The notes: generated from the sequence alone by a model not told the origin. Shown: positions 38,401-48,516, numbered from the stretch's first letter. The stretch: 64,000 nucleotides of DNA from a bacterium (GCA_031082145.1 JAVHLP010000007.1:21587-85586), one strand, 5' to 3'. A program made the numbers and translations.

Positions 38401-38975
38401 ACGGGGTCGTCGGCCGTGAACGGGTAGACGTCAACCAGGCCACCGCGGGCGGCGAACTGCCCCCGCACTTCCACCGGGTCAACCGGCTCGTAGCCGGCCC
38501 GGACCAGCCCCGCCAAGAGAGCGTCTCGATCCAGCGACTCCCCGCGGCGGATCTCCCAGGCCTCCCGGGCTAGTTGCGCCGGCTCCGGCAAGCGCTCGAG
38601 TATCCCCTCTCCGGTGGTGACGATGACCCCTGGCCCACCCCGGAGCAAATGCTGCAGGGCAGCCAGTCGCTGGGCGCCAATGTCGGCGCTTTGGGCCACC
38701 AGTTCCAGCGGGACCCGCCCGGCGGGAGGGAACAGCAGGGCCTGTTCTTCCCCCAGCCAGACGGCAAGGTCGTCGCGTGCCCGCTCAGCGTGGGCTTGGT
38801 CGGCCGTAACATAGAGGCAGGGGACACCCGCCTGGTTCGCCAGGGCTGCGGCCAGGAGGGCGGCTTGGGCCCCGTCCAGGCCGATAACCGCCTGAGCGGC
38901 GGCCCCTGAGGCAAGGCGGTCGGTCAACTGACGGCACTCCGGACAGGCCAGAACGAGATCTAGGACTGCCCGCAC
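35490..38975 (-). CDS. mfd: Transcription-repair coupling factor
   Basis: 1161 aa; DYVVHANHGIGVYQGIQTLTVDGVARDYLFIRYSGADRLYVPVEQID, LLLGDVGYGKTEVAMRAAFK, DEEHRFGV, YQLRGRVGRSSRLAYAYL. Confidence 0.98.
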   Translation of the reverse strand: MRAVLDLVLACPECRQLTDRLASGAAAQAVIGLDGAQAALLAAALANQAGVPCLYVTADQAHAERARDDLAVWLGEEQALLFPPAGRVPLELVAQSADIGAQRLAALQHLLRGGPGVIVTTGEGILERLPEPAQLAREAWEIRRGESLDRDALLAGLVRAGYEPVDPVEVRGQFAARGGLVDVYPFTADDPVRIELSGDEVDSIRVFDPASQRSQHPVEMVSIFPAREMVLGEAESRNLEAAVRRELEAAVEKLRGAGKGTAAARLRDRVEAHLQAPGREGRRSYLPYAAETVHLVDYLGTGGLLMVEEPARVGEHVRKAEQLALEGMARLMEDGYLLPREVETHAAATQLPAILTRRRRIGFSRLPRGGSEPRVSMRGRPMTGFRGRWPAFLEELGRWRDQQYAICLVARDQARVQAITSTLREAGVAAGTGSVAPGRVLVVAGWLRQGFELSSVRLVVVTESDITGRPPGLRPVRAPREGARLGDFRDLKVGDYVVHANHGIGVYQGIQTLTVDGVARDYLFIRYSGADRLYVPVEQIDVVNRYVGAEGHEPRINRLGGTEWARAKRKARESVRALAFDLLSLYARRQALPGHAAMPDGPWQADMEASFPYEETPDQLRSIAEIKADLESPRPMERLLLGDVGYGKTEVAMRAAFKIAAAGRQAAVLVPTTVLAQQHYQSFTDRLREFPVQVDLLSRLRGPGEQARTVESLRRGTTDIVIGTHRLLQEDVVFRDLGLLIVDEEHRFGVAHKERLKLLKQGVDVLTLSATPIPRTLHLALARVRDTSFIDTPPENRHPVQTYVCEYTEHLVREAVLRELARGGQVFYVHNRVETIFRAAAALAALIPEARLLVAHGQMRERELEEVFLRFVAGDSDVLVCTTIIEAGLDLPNVNTLIVEDADRLGLAQLYQLRGRVGRSSRLAYAYLTYRRGRVLTELAEKRLATLEEFTELGSGYRVALRDLELRGAGSILGAEQHGFMAAVGFDLYCRLLEEAVREVRGEALPSRPETQVEVAVSAFLPSHYVPDERQRMEAYRRMADAADEAALGDVEEELRDRFGEPPPPACDLVAIARLRIVAGRAGFAGVVQQGRRLLFRLAPGKPADPQAVAQVIAWGRGRVLAAPSRSNSLLAVKLDALQGRELLEYAEAVIRQYAAREGEG

Positions 38976-39520
38976 GGCTGGTCCTCCCGGCTGTGGAACG
39001 CCTGCATGGCCGCCTCGGGTCCCTCGATGATCCAGGCTACGACGGCCCGGGCTGCCATCGTCACCAAAGCTTCCCGGGCAGGCCGTGCCGCCGGTGGCGG
39101 TGGGCTAAGAACAAACTGACGGGGTTCAAGGTTGTCTGACGGCCGCCCAATGCCCAATTTCAGCCGCGAGAACCTGTCGGTGCCCAGGGCAGCGATGACC
39201 GACGCCACCCCACGGTGACCACCGGCGCCACCCGCCTGCCTGAACCGGAGCCGCCCCAGGGGCAGGTCCAGGTCGTCATGTACGAGCAGCAGATCTCCGG
39301 GCCCTAACCCCAGACGGCCGAGGGATCGCCGGACCGGCTCGCCGCTCGAGTTCATGAACGAGCGGGGCTTGAGGAGAGCAACCGCTTCATGGTGGATGCG
39401 GCCAAGCCTGAGACCAGATCCAGCAGCGAAGGGGTACTCGGCCAGAAGGCGGTCTACCACCTGAAAGCCCGCGTTGTGCCAGGTATTCCGGTATATCCGG
39501 CCGGGGTTGCCCAGGCCCAC
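38960..39520 (-). CDS. pth: Peptidyl-tRNA hydrolase
   Basis: MGLGNPGRIYRNTWHNAGFQVVDRL, KPRSFMNSSGEPV, LLVHDDLDLPLGRLRFRQAGGAGGHRGVASVI. Confidence 0.97.
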   Translation of the reverse strand: MGLGNPGRIYRNTWHNAGFQVVDRLLAEYPFAAGSGLRLGRIHHEAVALLKPRSFMNSSGEPVRRSLGRLGLGPGDLLLVHDDLDLPLGRLRFRQAGGAGGHRGVASVIAALGTDRFSRLKLGIGRPSDNLEPRQFVLSPPPPAARPAREALVTMAARAVVAWIIEGPEAAMQAFHSREDQPCGQS

Positions 39521-39641
39521 GACAAGCTTCAGTTGCCAACACCGTTCCTCTCTCTCGGAGGCGGGGTCGGGGCCAAGACGGGGATCGGGCTACCTCCCCG
39601 ACACTGGGGATGCATCCCGACGGACAACTCGGGGGGTCGGA

Positions 39642-40274
39642 CTAGTCGTCCGCCTCGCCTTCACCGGCTCCCTCGTCCGGCCCCTCGACGGGAGCTTCCG
39701 CCGGTTCCTCGGCCGCGGCCCGGGCCGTCACAACGCTGAGGACCACCTCGCCGGGGGGAGAAACCAGGCGGGCATCGCCGGGCATGGCGACATCGCCGGC
39801 GACGACCTGATCTCCGGCCGTCATGCCGGTCACCGACACCGTGAGGTGATCGGGGATCTCCATCGGGAGACACTCTACCTCGAGATCACGCGTCTGGTGG
39901 CGTACCAGCAAGCCCTCTCGTTCCACGTCTTCGGCGCCCTCAACCAACAAGGGCACCCGGACGCTGATACGATGGGTCAGCGAGACCTCGATGAAATCGA
40001 CATGCAGGAGTCCCCGGCGAGCCGGGTGGCGCTGCAACTCCTTGAGAACGACGGTCCGGGTGCGGTCGGCGCCGTCCGGCAACTCTATAGAGAACAGGGC
40101 GTTTCTCCCTCCCACCTGGAGAGCGCGCTCCAGGTCGCGGGCCTTGACCGCGATGGACAGGGCCGCCTTGCCCTGACCGTACAGGACGGCCGGCATCAGC
40201 CCCGCCTGGCGTAGCCGCCGGGCGGAACCCTTGCCGGTGTTCCGGAACTCAGCCTGAAGGCTTACCGGTTGCAT
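39642..40274 (-). CDS. rplY: 50S ribosomal protein L25/general stress protein Ctc
   Basis: LQAEFRNTGKGSARRLRQAGLMPAVLYGQGKAALSIAVKARDLERAL; acidic C-terminal tail. Confidence 0.94.
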   Translation of the reverse strand: MQPVSLQAEFRNTGKGSARRLRQAGLMPAVLYGQGKAALSIAVKARDLERALQVGGRNALFSIELPDGADRTRTVVLKELQRHPARRGLLHVDFIEVSLTHRISVRVPLLVEGAEDVEREGLLVRHQTRDLEVECLPMEIPDHLTVSVTGMTAGDQVVAGDVAMPGDARLVSPPGEVVLSVVTARAAAEEPAEAPVEGPDEGAGEGEADD

Positions 40275-40315
40275 AGACACAAGACCTCCCCGCATGCACG
40301 CTGGCCACGTACATC

Positions 40316-40344
40316 ATCCTAGAACAACCGCCGCCGGCTGTCAA
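40316..40344 (-). promoter_or_regulatory. Sigma-A-like promoter upstream of the L25 gene
   Basis: Minus strand TTGACA-17 bp-TAGGAT. Confidence 0.7.
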
Positions 40345-40355
40345 ACCCCGCCTGG

Positions 40356-41318
40356 CTACAGAAACAGCTCGCTGACCGAGAGATCCCCATGGATCCGCAG
40401 GATGGCTTCGGCCAGCAGCGGAGCCACTGAAAGCACGGTTATGCGGGGCAGGCTGCGGCCCAGAGGAAGGGTATTGGTGACCACCACCTCCCGAATGGCC
40501 GAAGCCTCCAGCCGGTCCAAGGCGGCTCCCGAGAGTACGGGATGAGTGCAGGCGGCGTAGACCTCGATAGCCCCCCCTTTTTCGACCAGGGCCGCCGCCC
40601 CCTTGGTGATCGTACCGGCGGTGTCGATCATGTCGTCCACCAGGATCGCCCGCTTCCCCCGTACGTCGCCGATGACGTGGTAGATCTCCGACTCGCCCCG
40701 ACGGGGGTGTCGCTTGTCCAGGAAGGCCAGGCTTGCCCCCAGCCGGGCGGCCATGTCGCGAGCCCGTGGCACCCCGCCCACGTCGGGTGAGACAACTACC
40801 GTCTTCCCCATCTCTCGCTCTCGGAAGTGACGGGCCAGGATGGGGGCGGCCGACAGGTGATCAACCGGTATGTCAAAGAATCCCTGGATCTGACCGGCGT
40901 GGAGGTCCATCGTGAGCACTCTGCTGGCCCGGGCGGTCACGATCAAGTTGGCGACCAGCTTGGCGGTGATCGGCTCCCGCCCTTGGGTCTTCCGGTCCTG
41001 CCGGGCGTAGCCGAAGTACGGGACCACTGCCGTGACCCGCCGGGCCGAGGCTCTGCGCAGCGCGTCTATGATAATCAGGAGTTCCATAAGGCTGTCGTTG
41101 ACCGGAGCGCCGGTGGGCTGGATCACGTAGGCGTCGGTCCCCCGAACGCTCTCCCTGATGAGCACCTGAATCTCCCCGTTGGAGAAACGTCCCAGCTCAA
41201 TGGCACCCAGGCCGGTACCCAGCCGGGTGGCTATGTCCTGGGCCAGATCCGGATTGGCGCTGCCGGTGAACAGCTTGAGGCCTTCCCGATCCGTCATGGC
41301 TGCTCCCCCCGGAGACAA
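40356..41318 (-). CDS. prs: Ribose-phosphate pyrophosphokinase
   Basis: [47 protein letters not shown] and PRP-binding region [13 protein letters not shown]. Confidence 0.98.
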   Translation of the reverse strand: MSPGGAAMTDREGLKLFTGSANPDLAQDIATRLGTGLGAIELGRFSNGEIQVLIRESVRGTDAYVIQPTGAPVNDSLMELLIIIDALRRASARRVTAVVPYFGYARQDRKTQGREPITAKLVANLIVTARASRVLTMDLHAGQIQGFFDIPVDHLSAAPILARHFREREMGKTVVVSPDVGGVPRARDMAARLGASLAFLDKRHPRRGESEIYHVIGDVRGKRAILVDDMIDTAGTITKGAAALVEKGGAIEVYAACTHPVLSGAALDRLEASAIREVVVTNTLPLGRSLPRITVLSVAPLLAEAILRIHGDLSVSELFL

Positions 41319-41337
41319 GAGTCTGCTGCTCCCGGAG

Positions 41338-42765
41338 CTACTTCGGCTTCGAAGGTTCTCTCTCCTCCGGCGGGGGGCCGAGTCCCTTACGGGCCGTCCA
41401 GCCCTCCACGTTCACCTGGCGAGCGCGCCCTACTCCCAGGGCCCCGGCCGGCACATCCCGGGTGATGGTCGAGCCGGCCGCAACGTACCCACCCGGATGT
41501 ACCGTCACCGGTGCCACCAGGTTGGCATTGCAGCCCACGAAGGCCCGGTCGGCTATGACCGTACGGTGTTTCTGCCGGCCGTCGTAGTTGACCACGACCA
41601 CCCCGGCTCCGATGTTGACCCCGCCGCCGATCGAGGAATCGCCCACGTAACAGTGGTGGGGAATCTTAGTTCCCTCGCCAACGCTGGAGTTCTTGATCTC
41701 GGCAAAGTTGCCTATGCGGGCCCCTTCGGCCAGTATCGTCCCCTGCCGGAGGTGGGCGAACGGCCCGACTTGGGCGCCCTTGCCTAGCCGGCATCCCTCC
41801 ACCACCGAGTAGGATACCACGGCCCCGTCTTCGGCCAGGGAATCCACCAGCCGGGCGCCGGGACCCACCCGGCACCCCTTGCCGACCACGGTGTCACCCT
41901 CTAGCAGGGTGAAGGGGTAGAGCACCGTGTCCGGGCCCACCCGTACCCCCGCGTCCACGAAGGTGCTGGCGGGGTCCAGAACGGTGACTCCTTGCTCCAT
42001 AAGCCGGTCCAGTGCGCGGCGACGGAGGACCCTCTCCGCCTCGGCCAGTTCCATCCGATCGTTGACGGCGCGGACCAGAGCCGGATCGTCTACCCGGTGA
42101 GCGGCCACCGCCTTGCCCTGGCCTCGGAGAATGGCCAGCACGTCGGTCAGGTAGTATTCGCCCTGGGCGTTATCCCGGGTGAGTGAGGACAGCGCCGCAA
42201 ACAGGTCGTCCCGCTGGAAGCAGTAGATCCCCGTGTTGACCTCGTCAACGGCACGCTCCTGGGGAGAGGCGTCAGCTTCCTCGATGATGGCCTTCAGGCC
42301 GCCGGCCTGGTCCCGGATCACCCGTCCCAGGCCGCGGGGGTCGTGAACCCGGGCGCTGAGCACGGTAGCCGCAGGTCGGTCCCGCCGGTGTGCTGACACC
42401 AATTCGTGCAGGGGTTCGGCGGTCACGGTGGGGATGTCTCCATAGACGACCAGGACGTCCGGAGCGGTACTGGCGACAGCGGCTTCGCGGGCCTGCAGGA
42501 CGGCATGGCCGGTGCCCAGCGGCTCGTCCTGCCGGACATAAATGGGCCCTCGGCCGAGGGCCTCCCGGATGCGGTCGCCCTGTTCGCCCACAACGATGAT
42601 CGTTCGCTCAGGAGCCAGGTTCCGCACCGCGTCCAGCACATGATCAACCATGGCCCGCCCCGCCACAGGGTGCAGGACCTTGACCGTGTCGGACTTCATG
42701 CGCTTGGCCTTGCCGGCGGCGAGAATGATGGTAACCGGGCCTGACATGGGCGTAGCCTCCCCCAA
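41338..42765 (-). CDS. glmU: Bifunctional UDP-N-acetylglucosamine pyrophosphorylase/glucosamine-1-phosphate acetyltransferase
   Basis: [41 protein letters not shown], left-handed beta-helix region, [29 protein letters not shown]. Confidence 0.98.
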   Translation of the reverse strand: MGEATPMSGPVTIILAAGKAKRMKSDTVKVLHPVAGRAMVDHVLDAVRNLAPERTIIVVGEQGDRIREALGRGPIYVRQDEPLGTGHAVLQAREAAVASTAPDVLVVYGDIPTVTAEPLHELVSAHRRDRPAATVLSARVHDPRGLGRVIRDQAGGLKAIIEEADASPQERAVDEVNTGIYCFQRDDLFAALSSLTRDNAQGEYYLTDVLAILRGQGKAVAAHRVDDPALVRAVNDRMELAEAERVLRRRALDRLMEQGVTVLDPASTFVDAGVRVGPDTVLYPFTLLEGDTVVGKGCRVGPGARLVDSLAEDGAVVSYSVVEGCRLGKGAQVGPFAHLRQGTILAEGARIGNFAEIKNSSVGEGTKIPHHCYVGDSSIGGGVNIGAGVVVVNYDGRQKHRTVIADRAFVGCNANLVAPVTVHPGGYVAAGSTITRDVPAGALGVGRARQVNVEGWTARKGLGPPPEEREPSKPK

Positions 42766-42823
42766 CCTGTTGGTCCGCTCTCTGTCTCGTTCGCGACGGC
42801 CACCAATGAACCTGCAGCGAAGG

Positions 42824-42855
42824 GGAGATCCCGGGAGGTTCCTCCCGGGATCTCC
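42824..42855. terminator. Perfect 15-bp inverted repeat downstream of spoVG, possible transcription end
   Basis: GGAGATCCCGGGAGG-TT-CCTCCCGGGATCTCC; no clear U tract on either strand. Confidence 0.5.
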
Positions 42856-42882
42856 TTCACCTCAGGGCCTGGGGGGTTGCTG

Positions 42883-43167
42883 TCAGCCTACTCCGCGGGC
42901 TTCCCGCTGATCTTGATAGACTTTCAACACCGCCGCTTGTATGCGTTCCCTGGCATCCGAAGTAATGGGGTGGGCGATATCCCGGAACTCACCCTCGGGC
43001 GTCTTCTTGCTCGGCATGGCCACGAATAGCCCGTTCTGACCCTCCACCACCCTCACGTCATGGACGACGAACTCCTCGTCAAGAGTGATCGAGGCCACAG
43101 CCTTCATCTTCCCCTCGCCGGTGTTCATCCTGCGCAGCCGAACGTCCGTGATTCGCAAGCCAGCCAC
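42883..43167 (-). CDS. spoVG: Septation regulator SpoVG
   Basis: [65 protein letters not shown]. Confidence 0.97.
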   Translation of the reverse strand: MAGLRITDVRLRRMNTGEGKMKAVASITLDEEFVVHDVRVVEGQNGLFVAMPSKKTPEGEFRDIAHPITSDARERIQAAVLKVYQDQREARGVG

Positions 43168-43234
43168 CTCCGAAGATCGCTAGTGTGGGTGGCTGACCTG
43201 CTTCGGGTGAGAACAGGCCTTCTCCTTTGTCGAC

Positions 43235-44080
43235 TCATGGCAAGTCCACGACGGCAGATCCCGGACGGATCGCCACCGCCCCATCATCAACCCTATCCAG
43301 AACGGTCAGCGATAGGTAGTTGTCAACCAGCTTCCGGGCCGGCACAGAAGTCTCGGTCAGCACGCCGGTGCCCACCACGGTAGCGTCGAACTCCGCCATT
43401 AGCTCCCGCGCCGCCCGGGCGGTCCCGCCGGCCCGCATGAAGTCGTCAACCATCAGCACCTGGGCCCCCTGGGCCAGGGCGCGACGGGGGAGCGACATCG
43501 CCTGGATGTGGCCGGTGGAGCCGGACAGGTAGCTTATACTGACCGAAGGCCCCTCGGTCACGCGGGCATCACGCCTGATGATGACCAACGGCAGGCCCAG
43601 GGCCCGGGCGGTCATCAGGGCGATGGGGATCCCCTTGGTCTCCACCGTGACCACGCTGTCCACCGCTTCTGTCCTCCGGGCGAACAAGGTGGCGAACACC
43701 TCTCCAATGGTCGAGGCCCAAACCGGCGAGAAGATGATGTCCGAGGTATACAGAAACCCTCCGGGCAGGATCCGCTCGGGAGCCGTCAACTGCTCGCACA
43801 AGGTGTTGACCGCCCGGCGGATGCCCTCCCCCGAGCGGGTGGGTAGATAACGGACGCCGCCCCCGGGGCCAGCTTGGGTCTCCAGAATCCCCAGGTCAAA
43901 AGCTCGCAGGCTGTCCTTGACGATGGCCAGATCCTCGCTGATGGTCGAGCGGGCCGCGCCGAAGCACCCTGCGAAACGGGCCAAGGAGAAGACAGCGCCA
44001 GGGCTGTCGGCGAGGGTCTTCACCAGCGCGGCAATCCGGTGGCCGCGCCTGGGCCTGGTTTCGGATCCGCTCACAGGCAC
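43235..44080 (-). CDS. purR: Pur operon repressor PurR
   Basis: N-terminal wHTH and PRT domain: GVRYLPTRS, YTSDIIFSPVWASTIGEVFATLFARR, VLMVDDFMRAGGTARAARELMAEF. GTG start at 44080. Confidence 0.92.
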   Translation of the reverse strand: MPVSGSETRPRRGHRIAALVKTLADSPGAVFSLARFAGCFGAARSTISEDLAIVKDSLRAFDLGILETQAGPGGGVRYLPTRSGEGIRRAVNTLCEQLTAPERILPGGFLYTSDIIFSPVWASTIGEVFATLFARRTEAVDSVVTVETKGIPIALMTARALGLPLVIIRRDARVTEGPSVSISYLSGSTGHIQAMSLPRRALAQGAQVLMVDDFMRAGGTARAARELMAEFDATVVGTGVLTETSVPARKLVDNYLSLTVLDRVDDGAVAIRPGSAVVDLP

Positions 44081-44081
44081 G

Positions 44082-44879
44082 TCACCGCTCGTCGGAGGCG
44101 CCTGCCGGGCAGCCCTCCCGCTCACCAAGGAAACCTCCGACCAGAGAGTAATCGTCGGGTTTATCCACATCGACCACGATCTCCGGGAAAGCCGTCCGCA
44201 CCGCGTGCACCGCCCGCAGGCCGAAGAGGCGGCAGGCGGTGGCCTCGAGTCCGGCCACGGAGAGCCGTCTCAGGACCAGTTGGATTATGAAGGTGGGTCC
44301 CAGCAAGCCCGCCAGGCGAAGGGGGTTCTTGCGGGCGGCGTAGAAGGCTCGGGCCTCGCCAGCCCGGGCCCGCAGCACGGCCGGATCGAAGAGGACGAGG
44401 TTGCCACCGGTCACCATTCCATCCCTCAGACAAGCATAGGTGCGGCGCATCCCCGGAAAACGGGCCTCGGCCAGTTCGCGGGTCACGAACGGATAGTGTA
44501 GATCGGCCGGCCTGGCCGCGCACTCGGCCAGGAAACCGTCAACGACCCGGGCCCTCAACAAGGGGATGTCCGAGGTGACGGCCAATACCATGCCGTCAGG
44601 GTCCAGGGCATCCACCCCGGCCAGCAAGTTCGCTATGACGTCGCCAGCGGGCTCGACGAAGACGACCTTCGCGCCAAAGCTACCCGACCCGGGAGCGAGG
44701 AGTGCCCGAGGCCCCACCACGGCCACGCGGCCGACCCCGGCCGCTTGATCCAGGGCCTCCAGAACGTAGTGAAGCATGGGCTTGCCCGCGATCGGGATCA
44801 AGGCCTCGTTCGCCGCGGTGCTCACTCCGGCCAGCTTCCCCGTATTGGCTCGCCCGGCCAACACGACTGCGTCTACCAT
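44082..44879 (-). CDS. MobA-like NTP transferase family protein
   Basis: MVDAVVLAGRANTGKLAGVSTAANEALIPIAGKPMLHYVLEALDQAAGVGRVAVVGP; TSDIPLL motif. Confidence 0.85.
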   Translation of the reverse strand: MVDAVVLAGRANTGKLAGVSTAANEALIPIAGKPMLHYVLEALDQAAGVGRVAVVGPRALLAPGSGSFGAKVVFVEPAGDVIANLLAGVDALDPDGMVLAVTSDIPLLRARVVDGFLAECAARPADLHYPFVTRELAEARFPGMRRTYACLRDGMVTGGNLVLFDPAVLRARAGEARAFYAARKNPLRLAGLLGPTFIIQLVLRRLSVAGLEATACRLFGLRAVHAVRTAFPEIVVDVDKPDDYSLVGGFLGEREGCPAGASDER

Positions 44880-44917
44880 GCTTCCCCACCTCCCCGGGAC
44901 CACCGGTCGGTATTCCC

Positions 44918-45817
44918 TTACCCCCGGGCCAACTCCTCCCCGCACGGCGCCAGTTGGGCCCGGCCCAGCCACCACCCCCGACGGGGCAGTTGCCGGGCGA
45001 CCCGGGCCGCCACGGCCCGGGCATGGTCTCGGCTACGGGCGATCCCAAAGACCGTTGGACCGCTCCCGGTCATGGCCGCGCCGAGAGCGCCTGCCTGCTC
45101 AAGTAGGGCCCGGGCGAGAGCTGTGCGGGGGTCGCCCAAAGCTGGCTCCAGCACGTTTCCGAGCGCTCCGGCCAGGGATTCCCAGTCCCCGGCGGCGAGA
45201 GCCCGCATCGCCGCAGCAGTGGCCGGGCGGTGAACCGGCAGGGCCTCCTCCCGAAGACGGTCATAGGACCGGTACACCAGACCGGTGGACTTGGCTCCCG
45301 GGGGCCGCACGAGAACCAGCCAGAGTGGCCGGGGCGGGCGGGGCAGGGGTTGCACGAGTTCGCCCTTGCCTCCCACCAGGGCGAGGCCACCCTTCAGGCA
45401 GAAGGGCACGTCCGCCCCCACTTCGGCACCGATGCCCCGGAGCTCGTCTGGATCTATCCCCAGGTCCCAGTGGGCATCCAGCGCGACCAGGGTCGCAGCC
45501 GCGTCCGCGCTCCCGCCGCCGAGACCCGAGGCCACCGGGATCCGCTTGGTGAGTACCAGGTCGACCCCGGGCAGGCCCGGCCGCCCCCTTGCCAGGCGGG
45601 AAGCCGCTCGCAGACAGATGTTGTCCAAGCCGCCGGGCACTGTGAGCCCCCGGGTGATCAAGCCCAGGCGGCCCGCCGGCCCCTGGGAACGCACGGCCAG
45701 CCGGTCGTACAGGGTTATGGACGCGAAGATGGACTCCAGTTCGTGGTACCCGTCTGGCCGGACCCCCAGCACGTCCAGGGTCAGGTTCAACTTGGCCGGA
45801 GCCGCAACGCAGGTCAT
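44918..45817 (-). CDS. ispE: 4-diphosphocytidyl-2-C-methyl-D-erythritol kinase
   Basis: APAKLNLTLDVLGVRPDGYHELESIFASI, KRIPVASGLGGGSADAAATLVAL, GSGPTVFGIA. Confidence 0.95.
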   Translation of the reverse strand: MTCVAAPAKLNLTLDVLGVRPDGYHELESIFASITLYDRLAVRSQGPAGRLGLITRGLTVPGGLDNICLRAASRLARGRPGLPGVDLVLTKRIPVASGLGGGSADAAATLVALDAHWDLGIDPDELRGIGAEVGADVPFCLKGGLALVGGKGELVQPLPRPPRPLWLVLVRPPGAKSTGLVYRSYDRLREEALPVHRPATAAAMRALAAGDWESLAGALGNVLEPALGDPRTALARALLEQAGALGAAMTGSGPTVFGIARSRDHARAVAARVARQLPRRGWWLGRAQLAPCGEELARG

Positions 45818-45860
45818 AGGGAGAGATTTCCCTCCCGTGAGGCTTTTCCCTGCGAGCTGC

Positions 45861-48503
45861 TCACCCCCCGGGCAGGGCTACCGTTCCCTCCTCCCAGGCC
45901 ACGGCCGAACCCCCCACCTGTTCTAACGTTTGCAGCACCCGATCATGGCGCTCGAAGAACACCACCACCAGGTCGCCAGCCCCGGCCCCGCGGATGGCCC
46001 TGGCCAGGGCATCGGCCTCGTCCAGGATGATCTCGACGTTCTGGTCGGGAACGCCGGCCTCCAGCACGCCGCGCAGGATCAGGCCGGCCACTTCTCCGGT
46101 GGACCTGCCCCGCAGATCAAGGTCTTCCTTGATGATGATCCGGTCGAAGCCACCGCCGGCCACCCGGCCGAGCTCCACGTAGTTCTGGTCCAGGCGATCG
46201 CCAGGCGCACCCACCACCCCCCACAGGCGACGGGGGTTCAGAGCCCGGGCCAGGTCGATCGCCGCCTGCCAGGCAGCCCGGTTGTGGCCATAGTCCACCA
46301 TCACCCTCACGGCCCCCATGTTGTGGAGGTTGAACCGACCGGGGTTATCCGGCAGTCCCGGCCCGAATCCGCGCAAGCCACGCGCGATCGCCTCCGGCCC
46401 CACACCGAGGGCCCACGCCGCCGCGGCCGCCATGAGGGCATTGGCCAGGTTAGGAAGTGACTTGCCGTGATGGGCAAAGGGAAGCTGGGTCGCGGCCAGC
46501 AGATCAACATCGCGCGAACCGTGCCAGAGGACCAGGCGGCCGCCCTTGAGCCCGGCCGCTTTGCCCCCGCCCGCAACGTGCTTGCGCAGTACCAGGTTCT
46601 CTTCCTGGCTGGAGACGAGGATCACCTCGCCCCGGGCCCGGCGGGCCATGTCCAGGACGAAGGGGTCGTCGGCGTTAAGTACCGAATGGCCGTCCCGGCG
46701 TACCCTCTCCACTACCAGGGCCTTGGCGTAGGCGATGTCCTCCAGCGAACCGGCGCCGTCTTGCCCTTCGTGGTCGGGGCTTATGTTGGTCACCACCCCG
46801 ACGTCGCTCTCGTCGTAGCCAAGGCCATGGCGGAGGATTCCTCCCCGGGCCGTCTCGAGAACCGCCGCCTCCACCCGCGAGTCGGTCAGCAAGGTCCTGG
46901 CGCTGCGAGGTCCACTGGCATCGGCCTTCAAGAGCTGGTGCCGGTCCAGGAAGATTCCGTCGGTGCAACTCAGGCCGACCCTCAGGCCGGTCTCCCGGAG
47001 GAGGTGGGCCACCAGCCGGCAGATCGTCGTCTTGCCGTTGGTGCCGGTCACCGCCACCACGGGGATGCGGGACGGTGCGCCCGGAGGGAAGAGCCATTCC
47101 ACGATGGCCCCAGCGACATCACGGGGACGGCCTGCCGATGGGTAGAGGTGCATCCGCAACCCCGGGGAAGCGTTGACCTCTATCACAGCCCCCTGGCCGG
47201 GGGTGACCGGACGGGATATGTCCATGGCCACCAGGTCGACGCCGGCCACGTCGAGGCCCACTATGCGGGCAACGTCCACCGCCAGTTGGGCGTTCAGGGG
47301 GTGAACCTCGTCGGTCACGTCGGCCGCACTGCCTCCTGTGCTGAGGTTGGCGTTGTCACGGAGGTTCACCCAACGCCCTGGTTCCAGCACGCTATCCAGG
47401 GTCAGCCCACTTCGGGCCAGGCACAGCAGTACCACTGCATCCACCCGGATCCGGGTCAGGGGCTTCTCGTGGGCTTCTCCTCGCCTCGGATCCTGGTTGG
47501 CCAGCTCGATCAACTCGCTTATGGTATGGCGCCCGTCGCCTCGAACCCGGGCAGGGAAGCGTTCCGCTGCGGCCACCAGACGATCCCCGACAACCAGCAG
47601 CCGGTAGTGGCGGCCGGGTATGAACTTCTCCACCAGAACCAGGCGGCTGTAAGCGGCGGCCAGTCGGTAGGCGACCCTGAACTCCTTCTCTCCCCTCAGG
47701 TCAAGGGTGACCCCCTTGCCCTGGTTGCCGTCGAGGGGTTTCATCACCACCGGCTGCCGGAGTTCGCCGGCGATGGTAAGGGCGGCTCGCTCGTCGGCGG
47801 CCACCAGGCCTCGCGGCACGGGAATGCCCGCTTCCTGGAGAAATCGCTTGCTCAGGAACTTGTCCTTGGCCAGGTCGACCGCCAGGCAGGACGTGCGGTC
47901 GGTGAGGCTGGCCCGCAGCCGCCGGCCCCGGGCACCCTGACCGAGTTGCAGCAAGCTCTGCCCGTCCAGCCGCAGGAAGGGTATGCCCCGCCGGCGAGCC
48001 GCGGCGGCGATCGCCGCGGTGGTGGGGCCCAGTTCGTCTTGGGCCACCACTGCTCGGAGGACCCTCAGATTCCCGTCCAACTCCAGAGCCCGGCCCTCGA
48101 GCAGGGCGAGCACCAACTCCAGGGCCATTCGTCCGGCCATGGCGCCGGCCCGCGCACCGCGGCTCTCGAATATCACGGTGTACATTCCCGGCTGTTCGCC
48201 CTTGCGGGTCTTGCCGTAGATGACGTCCAGCCCGGCCAGCTTCTGGAGTTCCAGGGCCACGTGCTCGACCACATGCCCGAGGTAAGTGCCCTCCCGCAGT
48301 CGTTCTTGGAACCCTCCGGCCCGACCCAGGGAGCAAAAGTGGTCCCGCAACCCGGGGAGGACGGCCATCAACCGGGGAACGAAGCCGCAGTACTCGGACG
48401 TCTTCCTGCCATCATGGATGCCGAGGTTGAGGCTAACCGTGGTCACCGGGAAATGCCCGTGGATGTTGGGCCCTTCGTAGGCCCGTATATCCTCTATGCG
48501 CAA
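45861..48503 (-). CDS. cphA: Cyanophycin synthetase
   Basis: ~880 aa from a TTG start: LRIEDIRAYEGPNIHGHFPVTTVSLNLG; ATP-grasp region (KPLDGNQGKGVTLDL); Mur-ligase-like GTNGKTTICRLVAHLL. Confidence 0.95.
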   Translation of the reverse strand: MRIEDIRAYEGPNIHGHFPVTTVSLNLGIHDGRKTSEYCGFVPRLMAVLPGLRDHFCSLGRAGGFQERLREGTYLGHVVEHVALELQKLAGLDVIYGKTRKGEQPGMYTVIFESRGARAGAMAGRMALELVLALLEGRALELDGNLRVLRAVVAQDELGPTTAAIAAAARRRGIPFLRLDGQSLLQLGQGARGRRLRASLTDRTSCLAVDLAKDKFLSKRFLQEAGIPVPRGLVAADERAALTIAGELRQPVVMKPLDGNQGKGVTLDLRGEKEFRVAYRLAAAYSRLVLVEKFIPGRHYRLLVVGDRLVAAAERFPARVRGDGRHTISELIELANQDPRRGEAHEKPLTRIRVDAVVLLCLARSGLTLDSVLEPGRWVNLRDNANLSTGGSAADVTDEVHPLNAQLAVDVARIVGLDVAGVDLVAMDISRPVTPGQGAVIEVNASPGLRMHLYPSAGRPRDVAGAIVEWLFPPGAPSRIPVVAVTGTNGKTTICRLVAHLLRETGLRVGLSCTDGIFLDRHQLLKADASGPRSARTLLTDSRVEAAVLETARGGILRHGLGYDESDVGVVTNISPDHEGQDGAGSLEDIAYAKALVVERVRRDGHSVLNADDPFVLDMARRARGEVILVSSQEENLVLRKHVAGGGKAAGLKGGRLVLWHGSRDVDLLAATQLPFAHHGKSLPNLANALMAAAAAWALGVGPEAIARGLRGFGPGLPDNPGRFNLHNMGAVRVMVDYGHNRAAWQAAIDLARALNPRRLWGVVGAPGDRLDQNYVELGRVAGGGFDRIIIKEDLDLRGRSTGEVAGLILRGVLEAGVPDQNVEIILDEADALARAIRGAGAGDLVVVFFERHDRVLQTLEQVGGSAVAWEEGTVALPGG

Positions 48504-48516
48504 GGGGCGACCTCCT

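Noticed and set aside
43168-43234. Sigma-H-like promoter for spoVG (AGGAGAA-14-CGAAG)
   Set aside because: The -10 match is poor and the segment overlaps ordinary RBS-like purines; not enough to call.
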